Below the pieces are notes generated by a model. The model was given only the letters and a program-made list of their open reading frames with translations, did not search any database and was not told the DNA's origin. Made by a program: the position numbers and the translations under genes. Below are positions 35,749 through 44,368 of a DNA stretch of 64,000 bases, piece by piece. Origin of the DNA: Paenibacillus terricola (GTDB lineage: Bacteria; Bacillota; Bacilli; Paenibacillales; Paenibacillaceae); the NCBI RefSeq assembly GCF_014779765.1, contig NZ_JACXZA010000005.1, forward strand, positions 371,013 to 435,012, given 5' to 3'. The stretch's first letter is position 1. Each line of letters starts with the position of its first letter.

Positions 35749-36699
35749 TTACTCTGCTATCGGACTCAAACGGTTGCTGGCCCCTGCTAATTGAACAATC
35801 CGTTCTGCCAAATCATTGATTGTCATTCGCGCGGATGGACGCTGCAATTGATAGATTGGGACCATGCCGCACAGCTTGGCGGTTTCTGTGAAATGCCATT
35901 GGGATAAGCCAAAGGAAGGAATTAAGAAATTCCGGAAGGTGTGGGTATGAAGTACGTGGAGCCCTTTGATCCCTTCACAGACGGTGAACGTGGTTTCCTC
36001 AAGTTCTTCGTTCTTTACTAGTTCAATAATGCCGCCTAGCGGAGTTACTTCCTTGGAAAACATCCGTGTCACAGGGACAGCAAACTTGTTCTCGTATAAC
36101 GTGGCATAGGAGCCAGAATTCATTCCTAGCTGGTCCAAACTTTGTTCCCATAGCTTTTGCTGAGGATAGGCCGGAATAACGGCAGGAACCTGTTGATCTG
36201 AACCGCACCAAGATAAGGCAATGACATCATCCGTAAGCAGCTTATATCCCTCTTGCAGCAGTGCCGCTGCAAGCGTCGACTTGCCTGCCCCCGATTCGCC
36301 GACTATCGCATAGGCTTTACCGCCGATCACAATCGCACTGCCATGAAGCGGCACTATGCGTCGCTGCAGTAATATGGCGCCCATGCAAGTCCCAAGCAAA
36401 TAAAGCCGAATTTTGTGCTCATCTGCATCCCCATAAGGCGACACAATAATCTGCTTCCCTTCTCGCACGCTGAACAATGCAAGATCAGGGATATGCATCA
36501 TAAATTGTTCGTTTGAGAACGCGTAGTAGCTGTTATAAATCTCACTCTCATTCCAAGCCTGCTCTAAATCGCCATAAACAATCGTGACATCCGGCTCTTG
36601 CTCTTCCTGCACTTCTTGCCAGAATGAAGCCAGCGCCTCCGGCAATGCCAGTTCACTCGCGATCTGCAAGCCGAATGCTCCATAATTCTGCATGCTCAC
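35749..36699 (-). CDS. padeK: Lasso peptide kinase (HPr-kinase-like, PadeK type)
   Basis: 316 aa. An N-terminal lobe of about 125 residues precedes an HPr-kinase-like P-loop domain: VPLHGSAIVIGGKAYAIVG, then GESGAGKSTLAAALL and LLTDDVIAL. Kinases of this family in paeninodin clusters phosphorylate the C-terminal serine of the precursor, and the precursor here ends in Ser. The start is GTG 36699, with AAAGGAGG upstream. It lies between precursor and exporter genes. Recognised by P-loop, family shape and neighbours. Confidence 0.85.
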   Translation of the reverse strand: MSMQNYGAFGLQIASELALPEALASFWQEVQEEQEPDVTIVYGDLEQAWNESEIYNSYYAFSNEQFMMHIPDLALFSVREGKQIIVSPYGDADEHKIRLYLLGTCMGAILLQRRIVPLHGSAIVIGGKAYAIVGESGAGKSTLAAALLQEGYKLLTDDVIALSWCGSDQQVPAVIPAYPQQKLWEQSLDQLGMNSGSYATLYENKFAVPVTRMFSKEVTPLGGIIELVKNEELEETTFTVCEGIKGLHVLHTHTFRNFLIPSFGLSQWHFTETAKLCGMVPIYQLQRPSARMTINDLAERIVQLAGASNRLSPIAE

Positions 36700-36723
36700 T
36701 TGATAAATCCTCCTTTCTTGGAA

Positions 36724-36756
36724 AGGCCCTTAGATGCTGACTGCCGCCAAGGGCCC
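36724..36756 (-). terminator. Possible attenuator between lasso precursor and kinase genes
   Basis: GGCCCTT (36725-36731) pairs with AAGGGCC (36749-36755). On the minus strand the stem is followed by only three T, so read-through is likely. Such partial stops often raise precursor expression over the enzymes. Confidence 0.4.
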
Positions 36757-36788
36757 ACCGGTTCAAACATCAATACTGAGATGATGAA

Positions 36789-36944
36789 TTAGGAAATAGT
36801 CGGACCAGGGCCTTCATCGTGGCGGTTGTTTGCGCCTTTGCCGTTTTTATCCGGCACAACGCCATTTGGTCCGCCAGCCGTCATTTTAACATCAAGCGTT
36901 TCCAGTACAGGCGCCTGCCATTGTTTCAACGTTTGATTGCTCAT
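36789..36944 (-). CDS. padeA: Paeninodin-type lasso peptide precursor
   Basis: 51 aa. The leader has WQAPVLETLDVKMTA, with the conserved aromatic-xx-P-x-L pattern and Thr at position -2 (Thr22). The core would start at Gly24 and has Asp32 at core position 9, giving a nine-residue ring GGPNGVVPD closely like the AGPGTSTPD ring of paeninodin. The tail is long (19 residues, rich in Gly, Asn and charged residues) and ends in Ser51, the expected target of the adjacent kinase. AAAGGAGGTG lies six to seven bases before ATG 36944. It sits between cyclase and kinase genes on the same strand. Identification is strong, but the product is unknown. Confidence 0.9.
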   Translation of the reverse strand: MSNQTLKQWQAPVLETLDVKMTAGGPNGVVPDKNGKGANNRHDEGPGPTIS

Positions 36945-36973
36945 CCATTTCACCTCCTTTCATGCGCGCTGCA

Positions 36974-38917
36974 TCACACAATCTTGGTAATAAAACGGGC
37001 CACAATCAGGCTCTGCATCACTAGTTTGACATGAGGGTCATAGGCTTGCTCCGGTTTCGGATCTGGACCAATTCGATCAAGCGATGCACGGATCTGATCG
37101 ATATGAAGCAATCCCTGGGCAGCACTCTGCCTATTCCGGATGAAACTCATGACTTCTTGTGTGATAGCCCCCCAATGGGGACGAACGCGATGGATCCAGT
37201 CTGCGCCTTGAATGCCATAGACTCGTTGATTGAGTCGGATCTGATCCGGCAAATAGCCAACGGTTGCCCGCCTGATCAATGAACGACTTACCCCGTCCTG
37301 AACATATTGCTCGGTAGGAAGAGAGAGACAGAAGCGGACTACTCTAGGATCACTGGTAGGATCACGCTCCACAACGCCGTAGCGAAGGGAAAGCTTGGTG
37401 GAGGATACGCCGTAATGGTTAGAAACGGCGAGTTGGTTGAATTGATAGTCTCTTGCCTCGAATTCATCCATTTCATATTCATACAAGCCTACATCATGTC
37501 GCCTCAACCTGTTATAAATATTCGTTCGTGCCGCAAGGTCGGGGTGAATAAGCTGCGGTCGATCGGACGTGCTGTTACGCGTGAAGGCACGTGTGATGAA
37601 CGGGAATGCCATCCGTGCTACTTCTGGCAAGATACGAGATCGTCTAGTGTATTGATTATGGCCGAACTGCTTCAGCTCTCTATGTAAGCGCATCCATTGA
37701 AATCTTCTCAAAAGCCTGGCATAGTAATCATATGCCGGTCCCCATGAGATGGAATAATTGCCGCGAGAGCCGTTTAATACAATGCCGACTTTATCCTGTC
37801 GGGCTTGTTCGAGTATTCCTTTTAGCCAAAACGAGTTTTCGATGAATTTATAAGGGGCTTCCATCATATCAAGAATGTCATCGACGTCTTCGAATGAGTT
37901 TCTGCCGGGAAAATCCATATAGTTCTCTTGTATATTCCCGACATGCCGAGCGATTGTCTGAATGAATGGCGTTTCATCCGGCATCCAGTTTCTTCCCGTC
38001 CAATCGGTAAAGTCGCGGGGCGGCACATAGCTGTATGCTTGGAGCGGCTTTCCGATTTCACGAAGCGGCGATGCTGCGAAGCTAACTACCGTACCGGAAT
38101 CTAATCCGCCGCTTAAGCTGATACCAACCTGGCGATACGTACGCAACTTTGCATGGACCGCTTCTTGAAACACTTCACGAAACGCTTCCTCATATTCTTC
38201 ATTTGATTTCAGTTTCAGCGGTCCATCCAGCGGATCCAGACGATCGAACTGCGAGAGGTGCAGCCGACCATCTTCCAATGAAAATGTATGAGCAGGCGGC
38301 AGCATCTTAATCTCTTTGTACACCGTCCCGTGCACATCGATGCTGTCCATAATAATCGGGATTGCCAGAAACTCGGCAAGCCACGATTCGTTCAACTGCT
38401 TCTTCATTCCAGGCAATTGATAGAGGGGTTCAATTACCGTACAGAATGCAAAATGGCGGGGAGTTTGATGATAATACAGCGTTCGGTTTCCTAGCAAATC
38501 TCGGGCACCAAACAGTCGGCGCTTGTCCGAATCCCATATGACGAAGGCATAATCCCCGATTAAATATCGCGGTGCTTGGTCGCCCCATCTTCGGTAGGCC
38601 ATCAGAATAAGCTCACTGTCAGTGATCTGCTGCCGCCTCGTGGAATTAACCTGCAATTGCTCGAACAGTTGCTGTCGATTATCAAGTATGACATCTGCCG
38701 TTATGGCCAGCCGGTACTGTTCATCATAATAAGGCAATGTATCGTACACCGACTCCGGAGTGATCCATTGTGCATGGCACCCCATACTGATCGAGTCGCC
38801 ATGCCATGTTCGGGCAGCATCAGCAGGATATTTGCGCAGAGAGCGCATCATGCATTGGACCGATTCGTATGAGTCTGCAGCCGGATCGGAATTAAGAATG
38901 CCGATTATTGCACTCAT
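36974..38917 (-). CDS. padeC: Lasso peptide cyclase (asparagine-synthase family, macrolactam-forming)
   Basis: 647 aa. An N-terminal glutaminase-like lobe (AIIGILNSDP, FVIWDSDKRRLFGARDLLGN) lacks the catalytic Cys2 of true asparagine synthetases. The C-terminal ATP-pyrophosphatase-like domain has GISLSGGLDSGTVVSFAAS. Lasso cyclases use this domain to adenylate the ring Asp/Glu and close the isopeptide with the core's N-terminal amine. I chose ATG 38917, because GGAGGG precedes it and it restores the usual Met-Ser-Ala start. The ATG at 38929 has no site. It is the first gene of the lasso operon, upstream of the precursor, which is unusual. Confidence 0.9.
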   Translation of the reverse strand: MSAIIGILNSDPAADSYESVQCMMRSLRKYPADAARTWHGDSISMGCHAQWITPESVYDTLPYYDEQYRLAITADVILDNRQQLFEQLQVNSTRRQQITDSELILMAYRRWGDQAPRYLIGDYAFVIWDSDKRRLFGARDLLGNRTLYYHQTPRHFAFCTVIEPLYQLPGMKKQLNESWLAEFLAIPIIMDSIDVHGTVYKEIKMLPPAHTFSLEDGRLHLSQFDRLDPLDGPLKLKSNEEYEEAFREVFQEAVHAKLRTYRQVGISLSGGLDSGTVVSFAASPLREIGKPLQAYSYVPPRDFTDWTGRNWMPDETPFIQTIARHVGNIQENYMDFPGRNSFEDVDDILDMMEAPYKFIENSFWLKGILEQARQDKVGIVLNGSRGNYSISWGPAYDYYARLLRRFQWMRLHRELKQFGHNQYTRRSRILPEVARMAFPFITRAFTRNSTSDRPQLIHPDLAARTNIYNRLRRHDVGLYEYEMDEFEARDYQFNQLAVSNHYGVSSTKLSLRYGVVERDPTSDPRVVRFCLSLPTEQYVQDGVSRSLIRRATVGYLPDQIRLNQRVYGIQGADWIHRVRPHWGAITQEVMSFIRNRQSAAQGLLHIDQIRASLDRIGPDPKPEQAYDPHVKLVMQSLIVARFITKIV

Positions 38918-38949
38918 AGGACCCTCCATTCCTGCATTCGCATTAGTAC

Positions 38950-39034
38950 TTTGTTACTAGCGTGAGATGATCATAACATACAATGATACAGTTTGTAACT
39001 ATTTTTTTATAAAAATCTTAACCTTTTGTTACTA
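38950..39034 (-). promoter_or_regulatory. Lasso operon promoter with three repeated 10-bp motifs
   Basis: Reading the minus strand, TTACAA (38993-38998) and TATGAT (38970-38975) form a promoter with 17-bp spacing. TTTGTTACTA on the plus strand occurs at 38950-38959 and 39025-39034, and TTTGTAACTA at 38992-39001. One copy overlaps the -35, one lies upstream and one downstream, so they look like regulator binding sites. No regulator gene is adjacent. The rest of 38918-39249 holds no gene. Confidence 0.55.
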
Positions 39035-39249
39035 AACGTAGCATAGCATAAGTCTAAGTTACGACTTGCGCCTATGTTCAGATTGGTTTGGTCCCCTCTT
39101 GTGCCAAGTACATTCCAAAAAACTTATTTATATTGTAAAAGCGCGCTCCCCTCGTCTTTCTTAGGAGAATAGTCTCTTGAAGGCCTGCATTGCTTAAAGC
39201 TAACTTATTGTCTGACGTTGCTATATCTATGCGAAAGGAAGTGCTGTCA

Positions 39250-39825
39250 ATGTTCGCAGGACATTTTGGCCTTGCAGCGATCGTTAAGTCTCGTACTAAC
39301 CGAGTGCCGCTATGGGCGCTGCTGGTCAGCTCGCAAGTGCTGGATGTTGCGTTTATTCCTATGGTGATGACAGGTGCGGAGTCGATGGATGAAACCAAGT
39401 ATGGCGGCGGCTATGGAGGAGCGATCATTCACGCGGATTACACGCATTCCTTGCTGGGCGCGATTATTCTTACACTCGCAGCGGCATTCGCAGGAAGATG
39501 GATATGGGGCAAACGAGCGGGCGTTATTATAGGGGCGGTCGTATTCAGTCATTGGCTGCTCGACCTCATCGTCCATCGGGCTGACATGCCGCTGCTGCCA
39601 GGCAATTGGGGGGATCTGCCGCTGCTTGGCTTCGGACTGTGGCAGTATCCTTGGATCTCAATTACTCTCGAGGCTCTGCTCATCGCCGCCGGTACTTGGA
39701 TGTACGCCAGGGCGGCATTCCAACAGAGCGGTGAACGTAGTCGGTTCGCTCGTGTTGCTGCATCCTCTCTGCTCGGGGTTGTGCTCGTGCTGCTGCTCGT
39801 GTCTGATGCGGCAGGCTGGTTCTAA
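39250..39825 (+). CDS. Multi-pass membrane protein with His/Asp motifs (YdjM-like metal-dependent hydrolase type)
   Basis: 191 aa with about five hydrophobic helices. Conserved-looking polar residues sit in MFAGHFGLAA, HADYTHSLLGA and FSHWLLDLIVHRADMPLLPG. This HFG...DYTHS...HWLLDLxVH layout is typical of small membrane hydrolase-like proteins, but substrate and activity are unknown. ATG 39250 follows AAAGGAAG. The in-frame extension to 39190 has no site. Confidence 0.75.
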   Translation: MFAGHFGLAAIVKSRTNRVPLWALLVSSQVLDVAFIPMVMTGAESMDETKYGGGYGGAIIHADYTHSLLGAIILTLAAAFAGRWIWGKRAGVIIGAVVFSHWLLDLIVHRADMPLLPGNWGDLPLLGFGLWQYPWISITLEALLIAAGTWMYARAAFQQSGERSRFARVAASSLLGVVLVLLLVSDAAGWF

Positions 39826-39862
39826 GCTATATTCTCCGGATACCTCTTCTTCTGCACAAAAA

Positions 39863-39894
39863 AGAGCTCTGGACGCTTCGCGCGCCAGAGCTCT
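39863..39894. terminator. Bidirectional terminator between convergent genes
   Basis: AGAGCTCTGG (39863-39872) pairs with CCAGAGCTCT (39885-39894). An A-run lies before it and a short T-rich run after it. Confidence 0.75.
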
Positions 39895-39906
39895 TCTATA
39901 CCTACC

Positions 39907-40890
39907 TTACCAAGCATACGCCCGCGGCGCTTCGCCGCCAGGGCCTGGGAAAATCTCGTCGATGCGCTTCAGCGCCGACTCGTCCAGCTTCACGTCGACC
40001 ACACGCAGCGTGCGCTCGAACTGCTCCATCGTACGCACGCCGATGATCGGCGCCGTTACAGCAGGCTGCGCCAGCAGCCATGCCAGCGCTACCGTATCCT
40101 CGCGCTCGCCAAGCTCGTCGCATAGCGCGCCGAACTGCTCAAGCTGCGAAGCGTGCTTCTCCAGACGCTTCGCATCGCCGCTCCGCTTGCTGCCGCCGCC
40201 ATGGCGAGCGTTACCTGCGAGCAGGCCGCCGTCGAGCGGGCTCCAAGGAATAATGCCGAGGCCAAGCGCTTTCGCGGCTGGCAGCACTTCAAGCTCAGGC
40301 AGACGGCAGAGCAGATTGTACTTGTGCTGCTCGCAGACGAGGCCTAGATGGCCACGCGCCTTCGCTTCGCCTTGTGCGACAGCGATATCCCAGCCCGCGA
40401 AGTTGCTTGAGCCCACGTAGCCGATTTTGCCTTGTGCCGCAGCAATCTCGAACGCGCCCCACAGCTCTTCCCAGCTTACGCTGCGGTCGATATGGTGCAT
40501 TTGGTAGAGCTCGATGTGATCCGTTTGCAGCCTTCTGAGCGAACCTTCGAGATGGCGGCGAATTTTGTAAGCGGAAAGTCCCGCTTCTCGGTTCGGTCCA
40601 TCCAATGGGTCATGCATATCACCATACATCTTTGTTGCGAGAACGGTCCGTTCACGGCGTCCGCCGCCTTGCGCGAACCAACGGCCGATAATTTCTTCCG
40701 TCCGTCCCGAATTCTCGCCCCATCCGTAAATATTAGCTGTATCGAAAAAGTTGATGCCCGCATCCAGCGCAGCATCCATAATGCGAAATGATTCCTGCTC
40801 ATCCGTGTCAACACCGAAATTCATCGTACCAAGACAAAGACGACTTACACGCAGACCTGACTTACCAAGCTTCGTAAATTCCATAATCAT
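39907..40890 (-). CDS. Aldo/keto reductase, second paralogue in the window
   Basis: 327 aa. It shows GKSGLRVSRLCLGTMNFG, INFFDTANIYGWGENSGRTE, TVLATKMYG and IELYQMHHIDRSVSWEE, giving the Asp-Tyr-Lys-His catalytic set. It is only distantly like the YghZ-type enzyme at 14166 and closer to the YhdN/YajO-type NADPH reductases. GGAGAGTGAA precedes ATG 40890. Monocistronic, with the long palindromic repeat immediately upstream. Substrate unknown. Confidence 0.9.
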   Translation of the reverse strand: MIMEFTKLGKSGLRVSRLCLGTMNFGVDTDEQESFRIMDAALDAGINFFDTANIYGWGENSGRTEEIIGRWFAQGGGRRERTVLATKMYGDMHDPLDGPNREAGLSAYKIRRHLEGSLRRLQTDHIELYQMHHIDRSVSWEELWGAFEIAAAQGKIGYVGSSNFAGWDIAVAQGEAKARGHLGLVCEQHKYNLLCRLPELEVLPAAKALGLGIIPWSPLDGGLLAGNARHGGGSKRSGDAKRLEKHASQLEQFGALCDELGEREDTVALAWLLAQPAVTAPIIGVRTMEQFERTLRVVDVKLDESALKRIDEIFPGPGGEAPRAYAW

Positions 40891-40917
40891 TTCACTCTCC
40901 TAAACTTGTATAAGTTT

Positions 40918-41196
40918 CGTGTTCAAAAAGTCGGGTTTTCAGCACCGAGAAGATTGCGAGAACCTGAAAAGCGTATGCTTACGAAGCTGTTATTTGCTCG
41001 CAGGTTGTAATACTTGAAGTATCGCAAATAACCTCAGGAGGAACGGAGTGTAGGCAGTACCTACATGTACAAGGTTTCCAGCGGAAACCTACATCGGAAG
41101 CATAACCTCCGGACTCCGAAGGTGAACGCAAGCTTCGACGTCGAATAGGCTTCCAGACACTCTTCGTGATCAAAAGACGACTTTTTGAACAACCTC
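40918..41196. repeat. Full-length (279-bp) palindrome-ended repeat element, MITE-like
   Basis: Terminal inverted repeats read GTTCAAAAAGTCG at both ends (40921-40933 and 41178-41190). The interior carries no ORF with a ribosome-binding site. The ends match the shorter copies at 9010, 13121, 29226 and 61801. I see no obvious target-site duplication. The other parts of the intergenic region 40891-41313 hold no gene. Confidence 0.85.
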
Positions 41197-41313
41197 TATA
41201 AGGTATGTATTACCTCTGCTATAGTAACATAGCCCAAACTCAAACCCAAATTCAAGCACCGATAATGCTCCGATGACAATTGCAAGGTATACTCCGTCCA
41301 GGAGGTGTGTCGT

Positions 41314-42507
41314 ATGCCAATACCTACTCTGACTGCACCGAATTCAGCCGGTCGCATTCTGATCATCTACGCCTCATACGGAGACGGCCATCTGCAGGCT
41401 GCCCGTGCTATACGCGATGCTCTTGAGCGTCAAGGAGTCGAGCCGAAACGCATTAAGCTCGTCGATCTGATGGCTGAGGCTAATCCGCTGCTGAATGAAG
41501 TATCCCGCCGTTTCTACATGCACAGCTACTCGAAGATGCCCACGCTCTATGGCTGGGTCTATGACCGTACGCGCCCGATGAAGCACGACTCTTTGTTCGG
41601 AGGCTGGCTCCATTCCTTCGGCAAAGAAAAGCTGCGCCGATTGCTGCTGTCCGAACGTCCCGATGCAATCGTCTATACATTCCCCGTATTCGCTGCTCCC
41701 TCCTCACGCAAAAGCTTACTTCCGCATGTACCGACTTCCGCTGTTGTCACCGACTTTGACCTTCACTGCCGCTGGGTTCACCCGCATGTGGACCGCTATT
41801 TCGTCGCTACGGATGAATTGAAACTCGAATTAATGCGACTTGGCATTGCCGAGCGTCGTATTACCGTGAGCGGTATTCCAATCAAGCAAAGCTTCACCGC
41901 TCTTCGCCCTAATCCGCAATGGTTTGCCCGATACGGCCTTCCTGAAGATCGGCCTATCGTGCTTATAATGGCAGGCGCTGCTGGCGTCATGCCGGATGTG
42001 CCGGAGGTATGCGAAGCCTTGCTGCAGGACAATGCTGTAACTGTAGCGCTTGTATGCGGACGCAATGAAGCGCTGGCATCCTCGCTTCGAGCCCGTTTCC
42101 ATGGTCAGCTGTCCACTTCTAATGGCGGGCGGTTGCATCTGTTCGGCTATGTCGAGACGATCCATGAGCTGATGGCAATTGCAGACTGCCTCGTTACGAA
42201 GCCAGGCGGCATCACACTATCCGAAGGTCTCGCCACCGGTCTGCCGCTGTTTATTTATCGTCCGGTTCCTGGCCAAGAGAAGAACAATGCGCTCTACTTG
42301 CACAGCAAGGGCGCTGCTCATATTACCCGTAACCCACAGGAGCTCAGCAATGCGGTTCGGTCGTTGCTGTATGATCCGATTAGGCTCGCTGTTCATCAGC
42401 AGGCTGCACGCGCGCTTGGCCGGAGTGGAGCTGCCGACACGGTTGCTTTGGATATTTTGCGACAATGTCTTATAATGGAAGAGGCGTCCTCTCCGACTCA
42501 TTATTGA
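41314..42507 (+). CDS. ugtP: Diacylglycerol glucosyltransferase-like (UgtP/MGDG synthase family, GT28)
   Basis: 397 aa. An N-terminal MGDG-synthase domain (ILIIYASYGDGHLQAARAI) is followed by a GT28-type nucleotide-sugar domain (VLIMAGAAGVM, GYVETIHELMAIADCLVTKP, GGITLSEGLATGLPLFIY). UgtP makes glucolipid anchors for lipoteichoic acid. Paenibacillaceae have several such paralogues, so the exact acceptor is uncertain. I chose ATG 41314, eight bases after AGGAGG. An MFS transporter and a VTT-domain protein follow closely, so this may be an envelope lipid operon. Confidence 0.85.
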   Translation: MPIPTLTAPNSAGRILIIYASYGDGHLQAARAIRDALERQGVEPKRIKLVDLMAEANPLLNEVSRRFYMHSYSKMPTLYGWVYDRTRPMKHDSLFGGWLHSFGKEKLRRLLLSERPDAIVYTFPVFAAPSSRKSLLPHVPTSAVVTDFDLHCRWVHPHVDRYFVATDELKLELMRLGIAERRITVSGIPIKQSFTALRPNPQWFARYGLPEDRPIVLIMAGAAGVMPDVPEVCEALLQDNAVTVALVCGRNEALASSLRARFHGQLSTSNGGRLHLFGYVETIHELMAIADCLVTKPGGITLSEGLATGLPLFIYRPVPGQEKNNALYLHSKGAAHITRNPQELSNAVRSLLYDPIRLAVHQQAARALGRSGAADTVALDILRQCLIMEEASSPTHY

Positions 42508-42520
42508 AGGAGTTATTGCC

Positions 42521-43720
42521 GTGGCATCTATAGCTATCCGATGGTTCAACGCGGAGAATGTACTATTCTCCGCTATTCTGTTTCTAGTCGAGTTCATACG
42601 TGGTGCAGGCGTCATCAGCTTTCTGCCGATCTATGGCGAGAAGACGCTTGGTCTATCGCTGGATGTCATCGGAATTGCAGTTACCGCCCACTATGTAACC
42701 GATACGGTATTGAAATTGTTCATCGGTTACTTGCTTGATCGCATATCTGCCCATATCGTCGTTCAGGTCGGATTGGTGCTCACGACAGCCGGTATCGCCA
42801 TCCTTCCTTACAGTCAGAGCCCTTGGCTCTTCATCGCGGCGTCCGCCTTGTTCGGCATCGGTATCTCGCCCATCTGGATCGTCTGTTTGACCCGCGTCTC
42901 CAATCAGAAGCGCGCAACTCAAATGGGCTTTCTCTACACGATATGGTTCATCGGTCTTGGTACAGGACCGATCGTTGCGAATGTGCTGCTTGACTACACA
43001 CGATCTGGCACATATATGATGCTGTTAATTGCTTCGGCAGCAGCCCTGGTGCTGTCGCTGCTTATGAAGCCCGGACGCGCAACCGGTATTGCAACGATTC
43101 CGTTCAAGGAACAGATGCGCATTCTTCAGCACAAGCTTAGCCAGATGAAACTGCTGCTGCCGGGCATGATCCTGCAGACGACGGGAGCGAGCATGTTGGT
43201 GCCCATTCTCCCCAGCTTCGCAACGGATCAGCTCGGATTGACAGGAGCGCAGTATTCGCTGCTCCTCGTTGTCGGCGGCGGTTTCACTGTCGCGGGCTTA
43301 ATGCCCCTCGGTCGGCTAGCAGACAAGCTTGGCGGGAAGAAGTGGTTCCTTGTGATCGGCTTCTTCTGCTTCGGGCTTATGCTCTACTCGCTCGCTTGGC
43401 TGCCTTCCTTCTGGCAGTGTCTGCTGCTTGCAGCCATTCTAGGCCTTTCCTATGCCGCGGTACTCCCTGCCTGGAACGCATTGCTCGCTTCCTATGTTCC
43501 AGTGAAGCAGCAGGGTCTTGGTTGGGGGTTGTTCTCGACGGTTGAAGGAATAGGTGTTATGATCGGGCCAATCGTAGGCGGCGTCATTGCATCGCGGATC
43601 GGCGTTCCGGCGGTCGTCTGGTACAGCGCCGCGTTGTTCGGGCTTATCGGTCTATTCTACTTGTGGTTCCCGTTTCATCATTTCAAAGAGAAGCAAAGCG
43701 ATTCGCGCAAGAAAGGTTAA
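42521..43720 (+). CDS. Major facilitator superfamily transporter
   Basis: 399 aa with about twelve hydrophobic helices. The loop 2-3 motif is seen as YLLDRISAHIVVQVG and the equivalent GRLADKLGGKKWFL follows helix 8. Substrate unknown. The start is GTG 42521, 13 bp after the glycosyltransferase stop, with AAGGAG upstream, so the two are likely co-transcribed. Lipid-linked sugar or drug efflux are both possible. Confidence 0.88.
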   Translation: MASIAIRWFNAENVLFSAILFLVEFIRGAGVISFLPIYGEKTLGLSLDVIGIAVTAHYVTDTVLKLFIGYLLDRISAHIVVQVGLVLTTAGIAILPYSQSPWLFIAASALFGIGISPIWIVCLTRVSNQKRATQMGFLYTIWFIGLGTGPIVANVLLDYTRSGTYMMLLIASAAALVLSLLMKPGRATGIATIPFKEQMRILQHKLSQMKLLLPGMILQTTGASMLVPILPSFATDQLGLTGAQYSLLLVVGGGFTVAGLMPLGRLADKLGGKKWFLVIGFFCFGLMLYSLAWLPSFWQCLLLAAILGLSYAAVLPAWNALLASYVPVKQQGLGWGLFSTVEGIGVMIGPIVGGVIASRIGVPAVVWYSAALFGLIGLFYLWFPFHHFKEKQSDSRKKG

Positions 43721-43735
43721 GGTGAATTTATCAGC

Positions 43736-44341
43736 ATGAGTCAATGGCAGGACTGGCTGCATCATCTCAAAGCACTCGATCTCGAGCATATGGAGCGTAC
43801 GCTGCAAAGCTACTCGGCGTACGGACCGCTGCCTGGATTGCTCATGCCGATTGCGGAGGCGCTTATCCCGGCGCTTCCGCTCATTGTTATTGTTGCGGCT
43901 AATGCAAATATCTATGGACTATGGTACGGCTTCCTATTATCTTGGATTGGCGCTACGATTGGCGCAAGCATCGTCTTCTGGATTGCCCGTAAGCTTGGCG
44001 GAAAGCTGGGCGGACGTTTTCGTAGACGGTTCCCGAAGTCTGAGCGTTTCTTCGACTGGATCGAGCACAAGGGCTTCACCCCGTTGTTTCTATTGGCCTG
44101 CTTCCCATTCACGCCATCTGCACTTATTAATATTGTTGCAGGCTTAAGCAAGCTTCCGTTCCAAACGTTCTTCTTGGCTACGCTGCTTGGCAAATCCGTC
44201 ATGATCTTCAGCATTTCGATCGTAAGCGCCGATATATCTAATCTAGGACGGCAACCTTGGCGTATCTTTGTACTAATTACAGTGCTGGCTGTCATGTGGT
44301 TCTTCGGGAAACAGTTGGAACGCAAATACGCGCTTAAATAA
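43736..44341 (+). CDS. TVP38/TMEM64 (VTT domain) membrane protein
   Basis: 201 aa with about five helices. The VTT/DedA core is visible: LIPALPLIVIVAANANIYG, GATIGASIVFWIARKLG and FTPLFLLACFPFTPSALINI. These proteins are proposed to move lipids across or within the membrane. It starts 15 bp after the MFS gene and belongs to the same group. Confidence 0.88.
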   Translation: MSQWQDWLHHLKALDLEHMERTLQSYSAYGPLPGLLMPIAEALIPALPLIVIVAANANIYGLWYGFLLSWIGATIGASIVFWIARKLGGKLGGRFRRRFPKSERFFDWIEHKGFTPLFLLACFPFTPSALINIVAGLSKLPFQTFFLATLLGKSVMIFSISIVSADISNLGRQPWRIFVLITVLAVMWFFGKQLERKYALK

Positions 44342-44368
44342 AACCTCTTAAGGGAGTCGAACATACGA

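Noticed and set aside
40979-41173. 64-aa ORF inside the 279-bp repeat element
   Set aside because: The frame lies in a repeat whose shorter copies lack it. No ribosome-binding site.
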